Assembly: GCA_927911475.1 (NCBI GenBank)
Contig: CAKMPP010000014.1
Span: 1-25,868 of the forward strand
Direction of reading: 5' to 3'
Length of the DNA: 25,868 bases
Source of the DNA: an uncultured Solobacterium sp.
Lineage (GTDB): Bacteria; Bacillota_I; Bacilli_A; Erysipelotrichales; Erysipelotrichaceae
Shown here: one piece after another, positions 1 to 8,792 of the stretch
Layout of the letters: every line of letters begins with the position of its first letter
Numbering within the stretch: the stretch's first letter is position 1
Notes under the pieces: model-generated
Database searches by the model: none
The model's input: the letters and a program-made list of their open reading frames with translations, nothing else
What the model was told of the DNA's origin: nothing
Position numbers and translations under genes: made by a program

Positions 1-2
1 TG

Positions 3-950
3 TTAAAACGTCTCCTTAAATGTTTTCTTTAGTAAGTTCTCGATTTCGATATCCAATCGCTCGTCCTCTTTTCCCAGTAAAGATAGAATCAAAGAAATAA
101 CATCGATGTTTTTTGGGTTTGGACTAAAGATCAGGGGATTGTATTTCCATATTTGTAACTCGACTTGTTCATCATATGAATAACATTCTCTCTGTAATTT
201 TATGTTCTTGCTATGCTTCTTTTCGATAGCATATGTCTTAAGCTTAGGTGGATTGAGGTGAGTGTGTTGGCTAAATGCAAACTCACCAGCTAGAATCATA
301 TCTTTAGTAATTTCTTTTTTTAAGATATATCCTTGTGAATAAAATGTTGGCTGCAGGTAAGCTTTCATTTTATTGAATAAATCTACTTTAGATAGGCTTG
401 TTGTTAGAAAAATTTTCCTGCCGTCCTTATGTTCTTTAAATAGTTCTGTTGTACATAGTTGGCGATATGCTCTTGTAAGTGTCATGTTTGAAAAACCAAG
501 TGATTTAACTGCATCACTTACATAATACTTATTTGTATTTTGATACAAAATCCACGTAAATAATAATTGAGTGGCTAAAGATATTTTTTCAATGCTTTTA
601 TCTTCATACTGTGTATTTGTTAAATAAGTTGTCATGAAAGGTAAATAAGCCATTTTATCCTTTAGAATAAATGGAATTTTATTTTCGAGAAGATTTCGTT
701 TTCTGAATGAAGAGATGGCATTTAATTGTAGAAAGATAGGTACATTTTCTATTTCCCTTATGATACTTAGTTGCTTCTTAAATGCAGGTAGAGTTGGTAT
801 ATCTCCCTTTGGGGTTAAAGACAAGCATTCAATATCATTGATGATAGCTTTCTGAATAAGATAATCATTTAAAATGAATAAAGGTAGTTGTTTCACTTTA
901 TTCCATTTTTTTAAATTGATTGTAAGACCAAGTATATCTAAAGCATTCAT
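3..950 (-). CDS. AbiEi-like winged-helix regulator/antitoxin (putative)
   Basis: A 315-residue protein. The middle (about residues 120-185) reads as a winged helix-turn-helix, with a recognition-helix-like stretch FSNMTLTRAYRQL followed by a GRKIFL wing. The C-terminal tail SLILSLLGKEDERLDIEIENL matches, from memory, a family annotated as MarR-like or AbiEi-type regulators that sit upstream of an AbiEii nucleotidyltransferase toxin. In such type IV systems the regulator binds its own promoter and the toxin modifies nucleic acid or nucleotide targets. A strong ribosome site (AAGGAGA) precedes the ATG at 950. The stop lies 3 bases from the window edge, so any partner gene would be outside the window. 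The helix-turn-helix is fairly sure; the AbiE assignment is an inference from family memory. Confidence 0.6.
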   Translation of the reverse strand: MNALDILGLTINLKKWNKVKQLPLFILNDYLIQKAIINDIECLSLTPKGDIPTLPAFKKQLSIIREIENVPIFLQLNAISSFRKRNLLENKIPFILKDKMAYLPFMTTYLTNTQYEDKSIEKISLATQLLFTWILYQNTNKYYVSDAVKSLGFSNMTLTRAYRQLCTTELFKEHKDGRKIFLTTSLSKVDLFNKMKAYLQPTFYSQGYILKKEITKDMILAGEFAFSQHTHLNPPKLKTYAIEKKHSKNIKLQRECYSYDEQVELQIWKYNPLIFSPNPKNIDVISLILSLLGKEDERLDIEIENLLKKTFKETF

Positions 951-971
951 TACTCTATCTCCTTATTAACT

Positions 972-993
972 ATGTTATATATTATATTAACAT
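972..993. promoter_or_regulatory. Inverted repeat in the divergent promoter region
   Basis: ATGTTA and TAACAT flank 10 AT-only bases just upstream of the AbiEi-like gene. On the minus strand the interval contains a TATAAT hexamer suitable as a -10 box. An autoregulatory operator for the adjacent regulator is likely but inferred; AT-rich DNA gives such short repeats by chance. Confidence 0.35.
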
Positions 994-1163
994 CATAAAA
1001 AGTTATAATAATATAAAATAAGTTAAAATATGCAGATAATATGAATATTAGGGAAGCATGCAATATTTTAGAGATAAATAAAGAAATGAATATCATAAAA
1101 CTGAGGAAAATGTGAAACAAAATGATACAATATATTCAATAAGGGTAAGGGGATTTAATAATT

Positions 1164-3301
1164 ATGAATAAGAATCCACGATGTTTATATGAGAATAATT
1201 TGAGTGAATTCCTGAGTAAAGAGCGTGATGCAATCTTTGGTAACTTATGTGAAGGCTACCATGGTGATGCACTTACTACAACTAGAGAAGCTTGGATTAA
1301 TGAGGTTGAGATTCTTCAAAAAGAGTTATTACCATGGAAGTATTCAAATGGGAAAATTATTTTTGAGTATGATATTCCAAGGCTTGGAAAAAGAATTGAT
1401 GTAGTTCTACTTTTAAGAGGAATTATTTTTTGTTTGGAATTTAAGGTGGGCGAATCAAAAATTGTAGAAAATGATATTGATCAAGTTCTTGACTATGCTT
1501 TGGATTTAAGGAACTTTCATAAGTTTAGTGAGTCAAAAGTGATAGTACCTATTCTAATTGCAACCAAATATCAAAAACAATCCTCGATCATTCAGAAATC
1601 GGTATACAACGATAAAGTTCTCAATCCACTTGTGACAGGTAAAGGAGGAATTCAGGAACTAATTCGTATGGTTATTAATATATATCCAGATGAAGAAGAT
1701 ATAGATAGTAACTGGACTATCAGCCCCTATACGCCAACACCAACAATTATCGAAGCAGCCAGAACACTCTACGAAAGCCATTCGGTAGAGGATATTACAA
1801 GACATGAAGCTGATAAGGTTATGACGGATACTACGATTGCGTATATTCTTGAAGTTATTAAACGTAGTAAGGAAATGGTGAGAAGAGTATTTGCTTTGTG
1901 ACTGGAGTTCCTGGTGCTGGAAAAACATTGGTAGGCTTAGATGTTGCAGTAAAACAGACATATCAAGGAACTGATGCGCCGATTTTAGATGAAGGTGCGA
2001 TATATCTTTCCGGAAACGGACCTCTAGTTGCAGTATTGAATGAGGCTTTAGCTCTTGATAATTATACAAAGTGTAAATCGAGAGGTGAAAAGAAGAATAA
2101 GTCTGACTCCAAACGAGAGGTAAGTAAATTTATACAAATCATTCATAGATATAGAGATACCATGCTTGCAAAGATTAAAAATCCCGTTGAAAATGGTGTA
2201 TTAGAAATTGATAAAGAAAAAGCAGTAAAGATGCAAGATGCAGGATATGGTGAAGTTGAACATGTTGCAATTTTTGATGAAGCACAAAGATCGTGGACGC
2301 ATGAAAGATTAGCAAATTATCTGAAACGAGGAGGAACATACGGAAATAAGCTTAAAGTCCCTAATTTTCCTATGTCTGAAGCATCATTTCTAATATGGTC
2401 ACTTGATCAACGTGAAGACTGGGCAACTATCGTATGTCTAGTAGGTGGAGGTCAAGAAATCAATACAGGTGAAGCAGGTATTTCCGAATGGATTAAATCA
2501 TTGAATACAACCTTTACTCATTGGAAAGTATACATTTCTCCGAAATTAACAGAAGCAGAATATGCAGAAGGACAAGTTAATGAACTGCTGAAACATAACC
2601 CTAATGTCACTTACTCTAATAGTTTGCATTTAGGAGTCTCCTTACGTTCTTATAGGGCAGAAAAGTTATCTGCTTTTGTACATGCATTATTAGATATTAA
2701 TGATAGTGCATCTTCCATCTTTGCAGAGATAAAAGATAAATATCCGATTGTTTTAACAAGAGATATGGAGAAAGCTAAGAGATGGCTTCAAGATAAAGTG
2801 AGAGGAACAGAGAGAACAGGTGTTCTGATTAGTAAAGAATCCGCGAGATATAAACCATTAGGTATACATGTATTACCATCTGGAGATGAGGATGCAGTCC
2901 ATTGGTTCCTTGAAGATAAACAAGATACTAGATCTTCTAATTATTTAGAAGATGCAGCAACTGAAATTCAGGTTCAAGGATTAGAGTTAGATTATACTTG
3001 TTTACTGTGGGATGCAGACATGCGTTATGAAAACGGTAAATGGCATTTTTATCGATTTAATGGAAAAACAGCATGGAAAGAAATATTGCCGAACACAATA
3101 TCAAGTTCGGAGCGTATTAAATATATGTTGAATGCGTATAGAGTACTTCTTACTCGTGCTAGAGTTGGCATGGTTATTTGCGTACCAGAAGGTAACGGTA
3201 ACAAGAATCCTAATGGTTATTGGGAAGATAGTACACGATTACCAGAATATTATGATGGTACTTACAAGTATTTAAGAAGTTTAGGAATCGAAGAGATTTA
3301 A
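1164..3301 (+). CDS. PD-(D/E)XK nuclease + DUF2075 P-loop ATPase/helicase (frameshifted at ~1869)
   Basis: Reconstructed as one protein of about 712 residues. The N-terminal part shows a PD-(D/E)XK nuclease pattern: Asp79 in RIDVVLL and Glu92-x-Lys94 in CLEFKVG. After the frameshift comes Walker A GVPGAGKT, Walker B VAIFDEAQR and a C-terminal YRVLLTRAR motif typical of superfamily 1 helicase-like ATPases, together the DUF2075 (Schlafen-like ATPase) architecture. The two parts lie in different frames. Restoring one A in the AA at 1869-1870 joins them through ICFVTGVPG, so the second part is not a separate gene starting at its GTG. An AAGGGG ribosome site precedes the ATG. The stop is 4 bases before a NUDIX gene, indicating an operon. 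Proteins of this type are seen in accessory or defence contexts; the role here is inferred. Confidence 0.8.
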
Positions 3302-3305
3302 AGTT

Positions 3306-3692
3306 ATGAAAACAATAAATGTAGTGGCTGCAGTAATACGTGATAAAGATAAAGTACTCGCAACTGCAAGAGGATATGGGGATTATAAAGGTTTTTGGGA
3401 GTTTCCTGGAGGAAAGATTGAAGAAGGGGAAACACCAGAAGATGCATTGGTGAGAGAAATCAAAGAAGAACTGGATATCAATATAAAAATCAATAACTAT
3501 ATTGATACAGTTGAATTTGATTATCCAAAATTTCATTTATCGATGAGTTGCTATTTTTGCAGTATATTATCTGGTAATTTAACACTAAAAGAAGCGGAAG
3601 ACTCAAAATGGTTAAATAAGGAACAACTTGATTCAGTAAAGTGGCTTCCAGCTGATTTAGCAATAGTCGAATATATTAAAGAAGTAATGTAG
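3306..3692 (+). CDS. mutT: MutT-type NUDIX pyrophosphohydrolase
   Basis: A 128-residue protein with a complete NUDIX box at about residues 36-58: GGKIEEGETPEDALVREIKE followed by ELDI, including the catalytic REIKEE glutamates. NUDIX enzymes of the MutT class hydrolyse (deoxy)nucleoside triphosphates, classically oxidised dGTP, to the monophosphate and pyrophosphate. The start is 4 bases after the DUF2075 stop, so the two are probably translationally coupled. As remembered, the same DUF2075-NUDIX pairing occurs in other genomes, suggesting a functional link rather than pure housekeeping. The sequence is intact. Substrate cannot be read from the sequence. Confidence 0.85.
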   Translation: MKTINVVAAVIRDKDKVLATARGYGDYKGFWEFPGGKIEEGETPEDALVREIKEELDINIKINNYIDTVEFDYPKFHLSMSCYFCSILSGNLTLKEAEDSKWLNKEQLDSVKWLPADLAIVEYIKEVM

Positions 3693-3837
3693 ATGAAAGA
3701 TAGATTTAAATTATCTTAATTTAAAATCATTCTAAGTCTATTATTAATGTTCTTTCATGTGCTTAATAAAATCATTTATGAAGTCTATACAATAAAAAGT
3801 ACAAAATATGATTGAAATCTATATAGGGGAGAAAATA

Positions 3838-4476
3838 ATGGAATCAACAGAATTTATTAAAGAATCAATTTGGCACACTTAGTAGAACTTGGTATGGAGA
3901 ACTAAAAGCAAAAATCTTAGGAGAATATTTGAAATTTTCTTTTTTTAAATGACGAGGAAATCTCATTAAAATGCTTTTTCTGAAAAGATAAATGATTATT
4001 TTGAAAAATTATCACTAAAAACAGGTAGTAATTTTGAGTTGATTATCAAACAATACTTATCAAGTTGGGATGCATTGGTAGGGAAATATATTGCTAGAGA
4101 ACATGTCACAAAAAAGAATGAGGCACCTTTACCGCTTCCTAGATCTAGAAAATATTATAACTATGCAATGGAAATCAGAAGAACTAGAAGCATTACAATG
4201 AGACAATTAGTAGATTATTCAAGAGTTATGATGTGTTTATACTCTTCTGTTATTGATAGTAATAATGAAGTAATTGATGATTTTGATTATTCAGCAAATT
4301 TTATTTCTCTTGAAAAAATGATTGCATGTATGAAAGAAGAGAAATCTAGCACAATTATGTTTAAGAAAAAGCAATTTGATATCGAAGATTTATATGGCTT
4401 AGATACGGGGACATTTATTATTACAATGATAATGTATTGTTTTATAAAAGATAATCAAGTAGAAGGAGAACAATAG
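3838..4476 (+). CDS. Unrecognised ~211-aa protein, first gene of the AAA+ unit (three +1 frameshifts)
   Basis: An AGGGGAG ribosome site precedes ATG 3838. The reading is broken by three one-base surpluses: the AA at 3867-3868, the T7 at 3940-3946 and the A4 at 3968-3971. Removing one base from each yields a continuous protein that starts MESTEFIKESFGTLSRTWYG and runs on through LNDEEISLNAFSEKINDYFE into the long ORF ending at 4476. It is acidic to neutral and mostly helical-looking, with no clear signal peptide or membrane segment. The tail FDIEDLYGLDTGTFIITMIMYC is hydrophobic but short. I do not recognise the family. It ends 1 base before the next gene, so the two are co-transcribed. Without the reconstruction only 4039-4476 is visible, beginning at a poor TTG. 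Confidence 0.6.
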
Positions 4477-4477
4477 T

Positions 4478-5505
4478 ATGGCTAAAGAAATAGTTGTGAA
4501 TACTAGTAAGGAAATATTAAAATATTTCGATCAAAATAATGTTCTTGAAATTGTTCAACGAAATGCTAAGAAAAAGTATAAGGAATTTATAAGAATAACT
4601 TTAAAAAATAGTACAAAAGAGGAGACAAAAGATACAGCCTCCAAAATTATTGAACTGCTCACCAAAAATAAAAATCTATTGGATAGTAATATAGTTAAAA
4701 TAAATAATATTGCTAAGCTTCAAAATCTAACAGCAATTATGAGTAGTTTAAATCTATGTGCTACATGTTATTGGTTTTTGCAATTATGTATGCAAAACTT
4801 GAGAAACTCAGTGGACAAATAAATCAATTAATGAATGTTGTGAAGCAAGAACATGAAATACAAACAGACTTTGAATTTAAAAAAGTTATTGCTGAGTATC
4901 GTAACATGCTAGACTGTAGAAAAACTAGGAAATATTATACAGAAGAACAAATGAGAAAGTTGGTTGATGATGAGTACAATGTTCTATGTATGTTGATAGA
5001 AGTGTTTACTAAGGATCTATCTACTGAGCCAGAAGGTTTAATTTTTTCTATATATTCACTAGCTTCAATGTTATCTGTATCACTGAGATATTTTGATGAG
5101 CTCTATTATTTTAATAATAAAGAAGCGATTGCGGATGGAGATGTATGGCATTCATCTCACAGTAACTGGATGAGTGCATTTGATAAATTAACGTCACCAG
5201 AGTTTATTAAGAAGATTCAAGATCATGGTATTTTTGACTTAAATTTATCAACAGAAGAAACTGATATATATTATATCAGTCTATATGATCAAGCAAAGAG
5301 CATGGTTGAAGATGTTTCAGATAATCAAAAATTAATTCAACTATTGGATAACCAGGAAGTACTTACAGAAGTCCAAGCAAGTATTAATCAAAGCTTGGTA
5401 GATGAAATTGAAAAAACAATAAAGGAAGTCCCAGAAGCGTCGGAACAAGAAGAATTTGTTGAGACATACCAAGAGACAATGAAGCAGATGGGGCTTGCGG
5501 TATAG
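4478..5505 (+). CDS. Unrecognised ~342-aa helical protein with one candidate membrane segment (frameshift at ~4775)
   Basis: An AGAAGGAG site precedes ATG 4478. The frame changes in the T5 run at 4775-4779; adding one T gives a continuous protein. The region around the junction, LNLCATCYWFFAIMYAKLEK, is a plausible membrane segment or buried helix. It is followed by a coiled-coil-like stretch (KLSGQINQLMNVVKQEHEIQ) and a long helical C-terminal domain rich in Glu and Asp. No catalytic motif is seen and I do not recognise the family. It is the middle gene of a tight unit: 1 base after the upstream gene and 16 bases before the AAA+ gene. It may be an adaptor or a membrane-associated partner of the ATPase; this is inference only. 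Confidence 0.6.
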
Positions 5506-5521
5506 AAAGGCATAACTTTGC

Positions 5522-6837
5522 ATGGATATTGACGTGAAAAATGCTTATTCAAAAGTGCTTGTGTCTTGTAATACAAGTCTTCAAGACCTATTTGTGAATG
5601 ATATCTACAGATTCATAAAATGTATTTCAAAAGAAAATGCTGAGGAGAGATTTTCTGAGTTTTGTAATATTTATATTCGGAAGAAATATAATACTGATAA
5701 GTGGAAAGATTTAGATAAAAATTTCTTTATTCCAATGATGTTTAAACATGTTGATATTACATCGACTATAGTAGCTGATGAAATATCATTCTTACCGTTT
5801 TAGGGAAATATTACTTATTCAGTAAATTTGATAGGGAAGATATTGACCAAAAGAAATGTAGAGATGCTTTATTACAAATAAATAGTTTTAGTAAAGTTGA
5901 ATCAGATACATCTGTGGTGCAGAGTAAAAAGAAAATAGACGTCAAAGAAAATACAGAGCATGCAAAAGAAATTGAACAACAAGAAGAAAATATTGATGAA
6001 CCAGAAGAAACATTAGAGGAACTTTTAGACAAACTACATTCACTAATTGGATTGAATGGGGTAAAAGAAGAAGTTGATCAAATGATTCGTTTAATTCAAC
6101 TGCAAAAAAAGGCAGAGGAATTTGGTGAAAAAAATATTTCTTTATCATTACATTTGGTATTCTATGGTAATCCTGGAACAGGTAAAACTACTGTATCAAG
6201 ATTAATTGCAAAAATTTATAAATCTCTTGGTGTATTATCGAAAGGACAACTTGTTGAAACTGATAGAGGTGGACTTGTTGGTGGATATGTTGGACAGACT
6301 GCAATCAAGACACAGGAAATGATTGATAAAGCAATGGGTGGAATTTTATTCATTGATGAAGCATATGCATTGACTCATGGAAAAGGTGAGAATGATTTTG
6401 GACAAGAAGCAGTTGATACAATCCTAAAAGCAATGGAAGATCACCGTGATGATTTTATAGTTATTGTTGCTGGTTATCCGGAATTAATGAAGGAATTTAT
6501 TGCATCTAATCCTGGATTGAAATCTAGATTTAATCAGTATATTAACTTTGAAGATTATACACCAACTGAACTAAAGGATATCTTCTTGCTTTACTGTAAG
6601 AATCAAAATCTGATTTTGGGTGAAAGTTGTGATGAATATCTAATACAACATTTCCAAGATTTATATGATAATCGATCAGAAGATTATGCAAATGGGCGTG
6701 ATGTTAGAAATTATTTTGAAAAAGTTATTAAGATGCGAGCTAACCGTCTGAGTCCAAACTTAAATACAATTACACTTGATGACTTTAGGACTATAGCACT
6801 ATCTGATTTAAAAAAATGCATCAAATATGAAAAATAG
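5522..6837 (+). CDS. CbbX/SpoVK-type AAA+ ATPase with N-terminal extension (frameshift at ~5795)
   Basis: Reconstructed as about 438 residues. The AAA+ core near the C-terminus has Walker A GNPGTGKTT, Walker B GGILFIDEAYAL, a sensor region VIVAGYP and an arginine-finger region NPGLKSRF, all as in the CbbX/SpoVK/EccA clade. These form hexameric remodelling ATPases that act on protein partners. The N-terminal ~160 residues (MDIDVKNAYSKVLVSC onward, then an acidic linker EQQEENIDEPEETLEEL) are unlike the short CbbX N-terminus and are probably a partner-recognition domain. The upstream ORF stops at 5803, but adding one base in the CC at 5795-5796 continues it through VLGKYYLFSKFDRED into the AAA+ frame. 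It is the last gene of the three-gene unit. The AAA+ assignment is secure; the target is unknown. Confidence 0.8.
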
Positions 6838-6877
6838 TGAATGGTGAATGATTTAATATTATTATTCTTATAAATAA

Positions 6878-6973
6878 AAAGGAAGATAACCTGACTAAAA
6901 CTAGTCTAGATATCTTCCTTTGTTCATCTTGTTCTTATGTATATATTTTAAATTCTTTGAAAGAATCTTTTTT
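6878..6973 (+). terminator. Hairpins after the AAA+ gene; U-tailed terminator at 6951-6973
   Basis: AAAGGAAGATA (6878-6888) pairs with TATCTTCCTTT (6911-6921) but lacks a clean U tract. Shortly after, ATTCTT-TGA-AAGAAT (6952-6966) followed by six Ts from 6968 forms a compact rho-independent terminator for the plus-strand operon. Confidence 0.6.
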
Positions 6974-6977
6974 AAAT

Positions 6978-7049
6978 TTACTTTTGTTTTCTATTTTTGT
7001 TAAATAGCTTTTCTAAGAATAAGATGCGTTTATATATTGTTTTCCTCAT
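6978..7049 (-). CDS. Tiny basic ORF, 23 residues (MRKTIYKRILFLEKLFNKNRKQK on the minus strand, shown in parts below)
   Basis: The start is MRKTIYKRILFL and the end is LFNKNRKQK. The only support is a well-placed ribosome site, AGGAGATGTAGATT, before the ATG at 7049, and an upstream inverted repeat TTAGTT/AACTAA at 7073-7090. The peptide is strongly basic and amphipathic-looking. No homolog is recalled. It could be a leader peptide, a small toxin or chance. The AT-rich composition argues for caution. Confidence 0.25.
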   Translation of the reverse strand: MRKTIYKRILFLEKLFNKNRKQK

Positions 7050-7139
7050 AATCTACATCTCCTATCTATGATTAGTTTACGCTAACTAACTCAAACTTGC
7101 AAGTGTCTTGCTTGTAATAAAATTAAACTACAGGTTCAT

Positions 7140-7770
7140 TGTTTAGGAGGATTGTGGTAGGTAGAATAATAACTGTACCAAGAAGGATGGTGTCAAAAGT
7201 GAAGATACTGTAATATCCCAGTGAAGATGGTTTGCTCAACCTGCTGGGGTATCTGGAATGAAGCTCGGGGCTAAGAGAAAGGATACTTTCTTACGGCTGG
7301 CCGCATCGAAGTAGTAATACTAGATGAAGGGTGCAATTCCTGAAAGTAACAGATGGCACACATCATTGTGCAATATAGTCCAGAATACATATCGGTGGAA
7401 GAATAGAGGGTTACTTGAATAAAAGTACCTGAATCTTAGTTAGGTATATATTGGTGTTATATACAAACCTAAGAATAGCCAATAATCCACTCTGTCGTGA
7501 AGCGAAGAAATTCGTGTATAAGATATGGAAGAAGATTCTCTTAGTAGCCTAGAGACAGGTTCTGAGTCAGGAAAAATAAGATCACAGAACAAATGCTGAA
7601 GAGTTGGGTGAAAAGTGTGGGTAATCAATCCCACCAGAGCTTCGTGATGAAAGTCTAGGGAAGAGATGCGGGGAATTGCTAACCTTGCACAGCCTCTTTT
7701 CTCTCTGTAGGATAACAATATTTTTGCAATGATGATGTAGGGTGAATAAAAGCCCATTACAGTGTTTTCA
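7140..7770 (+). ncRNA. Candidate large structured non-coding RNA (ROOL/GOLLD-like class, unproven)
   Basis: No long ORF on either strand is credible here, yet the segment is dense in local hairpins: 7213-7221 with 7244-7252 (9 pairs, enclosing GGTT/AACC); 7276-7281 with 7286-7291; 7356-7360 with 7367-7371; 7444-7450 with 7458-7464, with outer pairs 7435-7439 and 7069-type flanks replaced by CTAAG at 7469-7473; 7559-7564 with 7585-7590; 7617-7621 with 7630-7634; 7661-7665 with 7694-7698; and 7736-7742 with 7753-7761. The first stem contains a T-G pair that is only a wobble pair if the plus strand is transcribed. Base composition is richer in G than the flanks. It lacks a group II intron domain V, an RNase P or a tmRNA signature. 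Length and the location at the edge of an accessory block recall ROOL, GOLLD and similar RNAs, but no consensus was matched. Confidence 0.45.
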
Positions 7771-7808
7771 CTTTTAACATCACATTGGTATTTACATGCA
7801 TGTCAAAG

Positions 7809-7830
7809 GATGGTATATTGATATACCATC
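7809..7830. promoter_or_regulatory. Perfect 10-bp palindrome upstream of the XRE regulator (operator or terminator)
   Basis: GATGGTATAT and ATATACCATC are separated by TG and followed by TTTAT. It could be the weak 3' terminator of the upstream RNA or the operator of the regulator starting at 7861. The near-perfect symmetry favours a dimeric protein site; the trailing T-rich bases favour termination. Confidence 0.5.
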
Positions 7831-7860
7831 TTTATGGAATATATTGGAGGTGATGGAGTT

Positions 7861-8121
7861 ATGAATTATCCTATCGTTAGTTTAAGTGCTACTGGTGATA
7901 ACATTCGTCGTTTGCGAAAAGAACGTAAAGTGAAGACCAGTGAGCTAGCAGATTACCTTGGTTTTTCAGACGTACAGGCAGTTTACAAGTGGGAACGTGG
8001 AGAATGTTTACCAACATTAGAAAACTGTTTTGCGCTCAGTAAATATTTGCATGTACAAGTAGAAGACATCTTGGTCTGCATGGACGAGATGCCTTCTTTA
8101 TTTTTGTATCTAGGTTTATAA
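7861..8121 (+). CDS. Small XRE-family (HTH_3) transcriptional regulator
   Basis: An 86-residue protein that is almost entirely one helix-turn-helix domain: IRRLRKERKVKTSELADYLG, then FSDVQAVYKWERGECLPT and a closing helix up to VEDILV. This is the Cro/C1 fold that binds operator DNA as a dimer. I use the ATG at 7861 because GGAGGTGATGG lies just upstream; an in-frame ATG 27 bases earlier has no such site. The palindrome at 7809-7830 is a candidate own-operator. It is followed by a Sel1 gene with its own AAGGAG site, so the three genes to 9486 may form an operon. Confidence 0.8.
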   Translation: MNYPIVSLSATGDNIRRLRKERKVKTSELADYLGFSDVQAVYKWERGECLPTLENCFALSKYLHVQVEDILVCMDEMPSLFLYLGL

Positions 8122-8166
8122 TTGAGTAAAGAATGTTTATTGATTATTGGACAAGGAGAATAGAAT

Positions 8167-8791
8167 ATGAATATTGAATTTGAAAATGAGAATAAAGTAG
8201 CGCTTGAAGATTTTAATGGAGATTATTTTAATTCAACAGGTGCTGAATTCTATCGTGACGGAGATTATGATACTGCAATCGAATATTATCGTATTGCCTC
8301 ATCGATGGGTAATGTTCAATCACTCGCAAACCTTGGCTACTGTTACTACTATGGTAGAGGCTGTAAAAAGGATTTGAAACTTGCGTTTGCATATTTTAAG
8401 ATGGCTGCACGCTTTAAGAATACGGATGCTTTATATAAACTAAGTACGATGTATGAACATGGTAAGGGTGTTAAGAAAAATGATGAGATTGCGGAATACT
8501 ATCTCATTGACCGCCTTTCAATCTTTAAATGAGTTACCAGAAGTTGCTAGATTAGAGTATCCAAGTTTATTGTTTGCGATGGGTAAGAGATTCTTGGCAA
8601 TTGGTGAAGAGGAAGGCGACTTTGAAGTTGCGTATACTCTTTTGAGAAGTGCTCAAGAAGGCTATGAATTCCAAATTGGTCAAGGTTGTCACTATTATGA
8701 AAAGATGCTAGCTGAGGTTGAAGAAATATTACAAAGAGATTGCTTCGATTCTTATTGGGATGAAGATGAGGATGAAACATTTTTAAACTAA
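8167..8791 (+). CDS. Sel1-repeat (TPR-like) protein (frameshift at ~8511)
   Basis: About 207 residues once one C is removed from the CC at 8511-8512, giving YYLIDAFQSLNELPEV. It contains at least two Sel1-type repeats: AIEYYRIASSMGNVQSLANL with GYCYYYGRGCKKD, then AFAYFKMAARFKNTDALYKL with STMYEHGKGVKKN. Further helical repeats occur in the second part, and the tail is acidic (DEDEDE). Sel1 repeats form a solenoid scaffold for protein-protein contacts. There is no signal peptide, so it is cytoplasmic. Ribosome site AAGGAGAATAG. Partners are unknown; it ends 1 base before the peptidase gene. Confidence 0.75.
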
Positions 8792-8792
8792 T

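Noticed and set aside
1041..1115. Short plus-strand ORF (MNIREACNILEI...) resembling the start of a J-domain
   Set aside because: No ribosome site, 24 codons only, no HPD motif, and the similarity is to a common helical pattern.
1898..3301. Separate gene starting at GTG 1898
   Set aside because: The coding frame continues upstream of the GTG with family-typical residues (EKSICFVTG), so it is the second part of the frameshifted DUF2075 gene.
7440..7757. 105-aa minus-strand ORF
   Set aside because: No ribosome site, composition unlike the neighbours, and it lies across the hairpins of the candidate RNA.
7140..7770. ORF-less group II intron
   Set aside because: GAGCTTCGTGATGAAAG at 7637 recalls domain V, but the complementary second arm is absent and there is no GTGYG 5' end.
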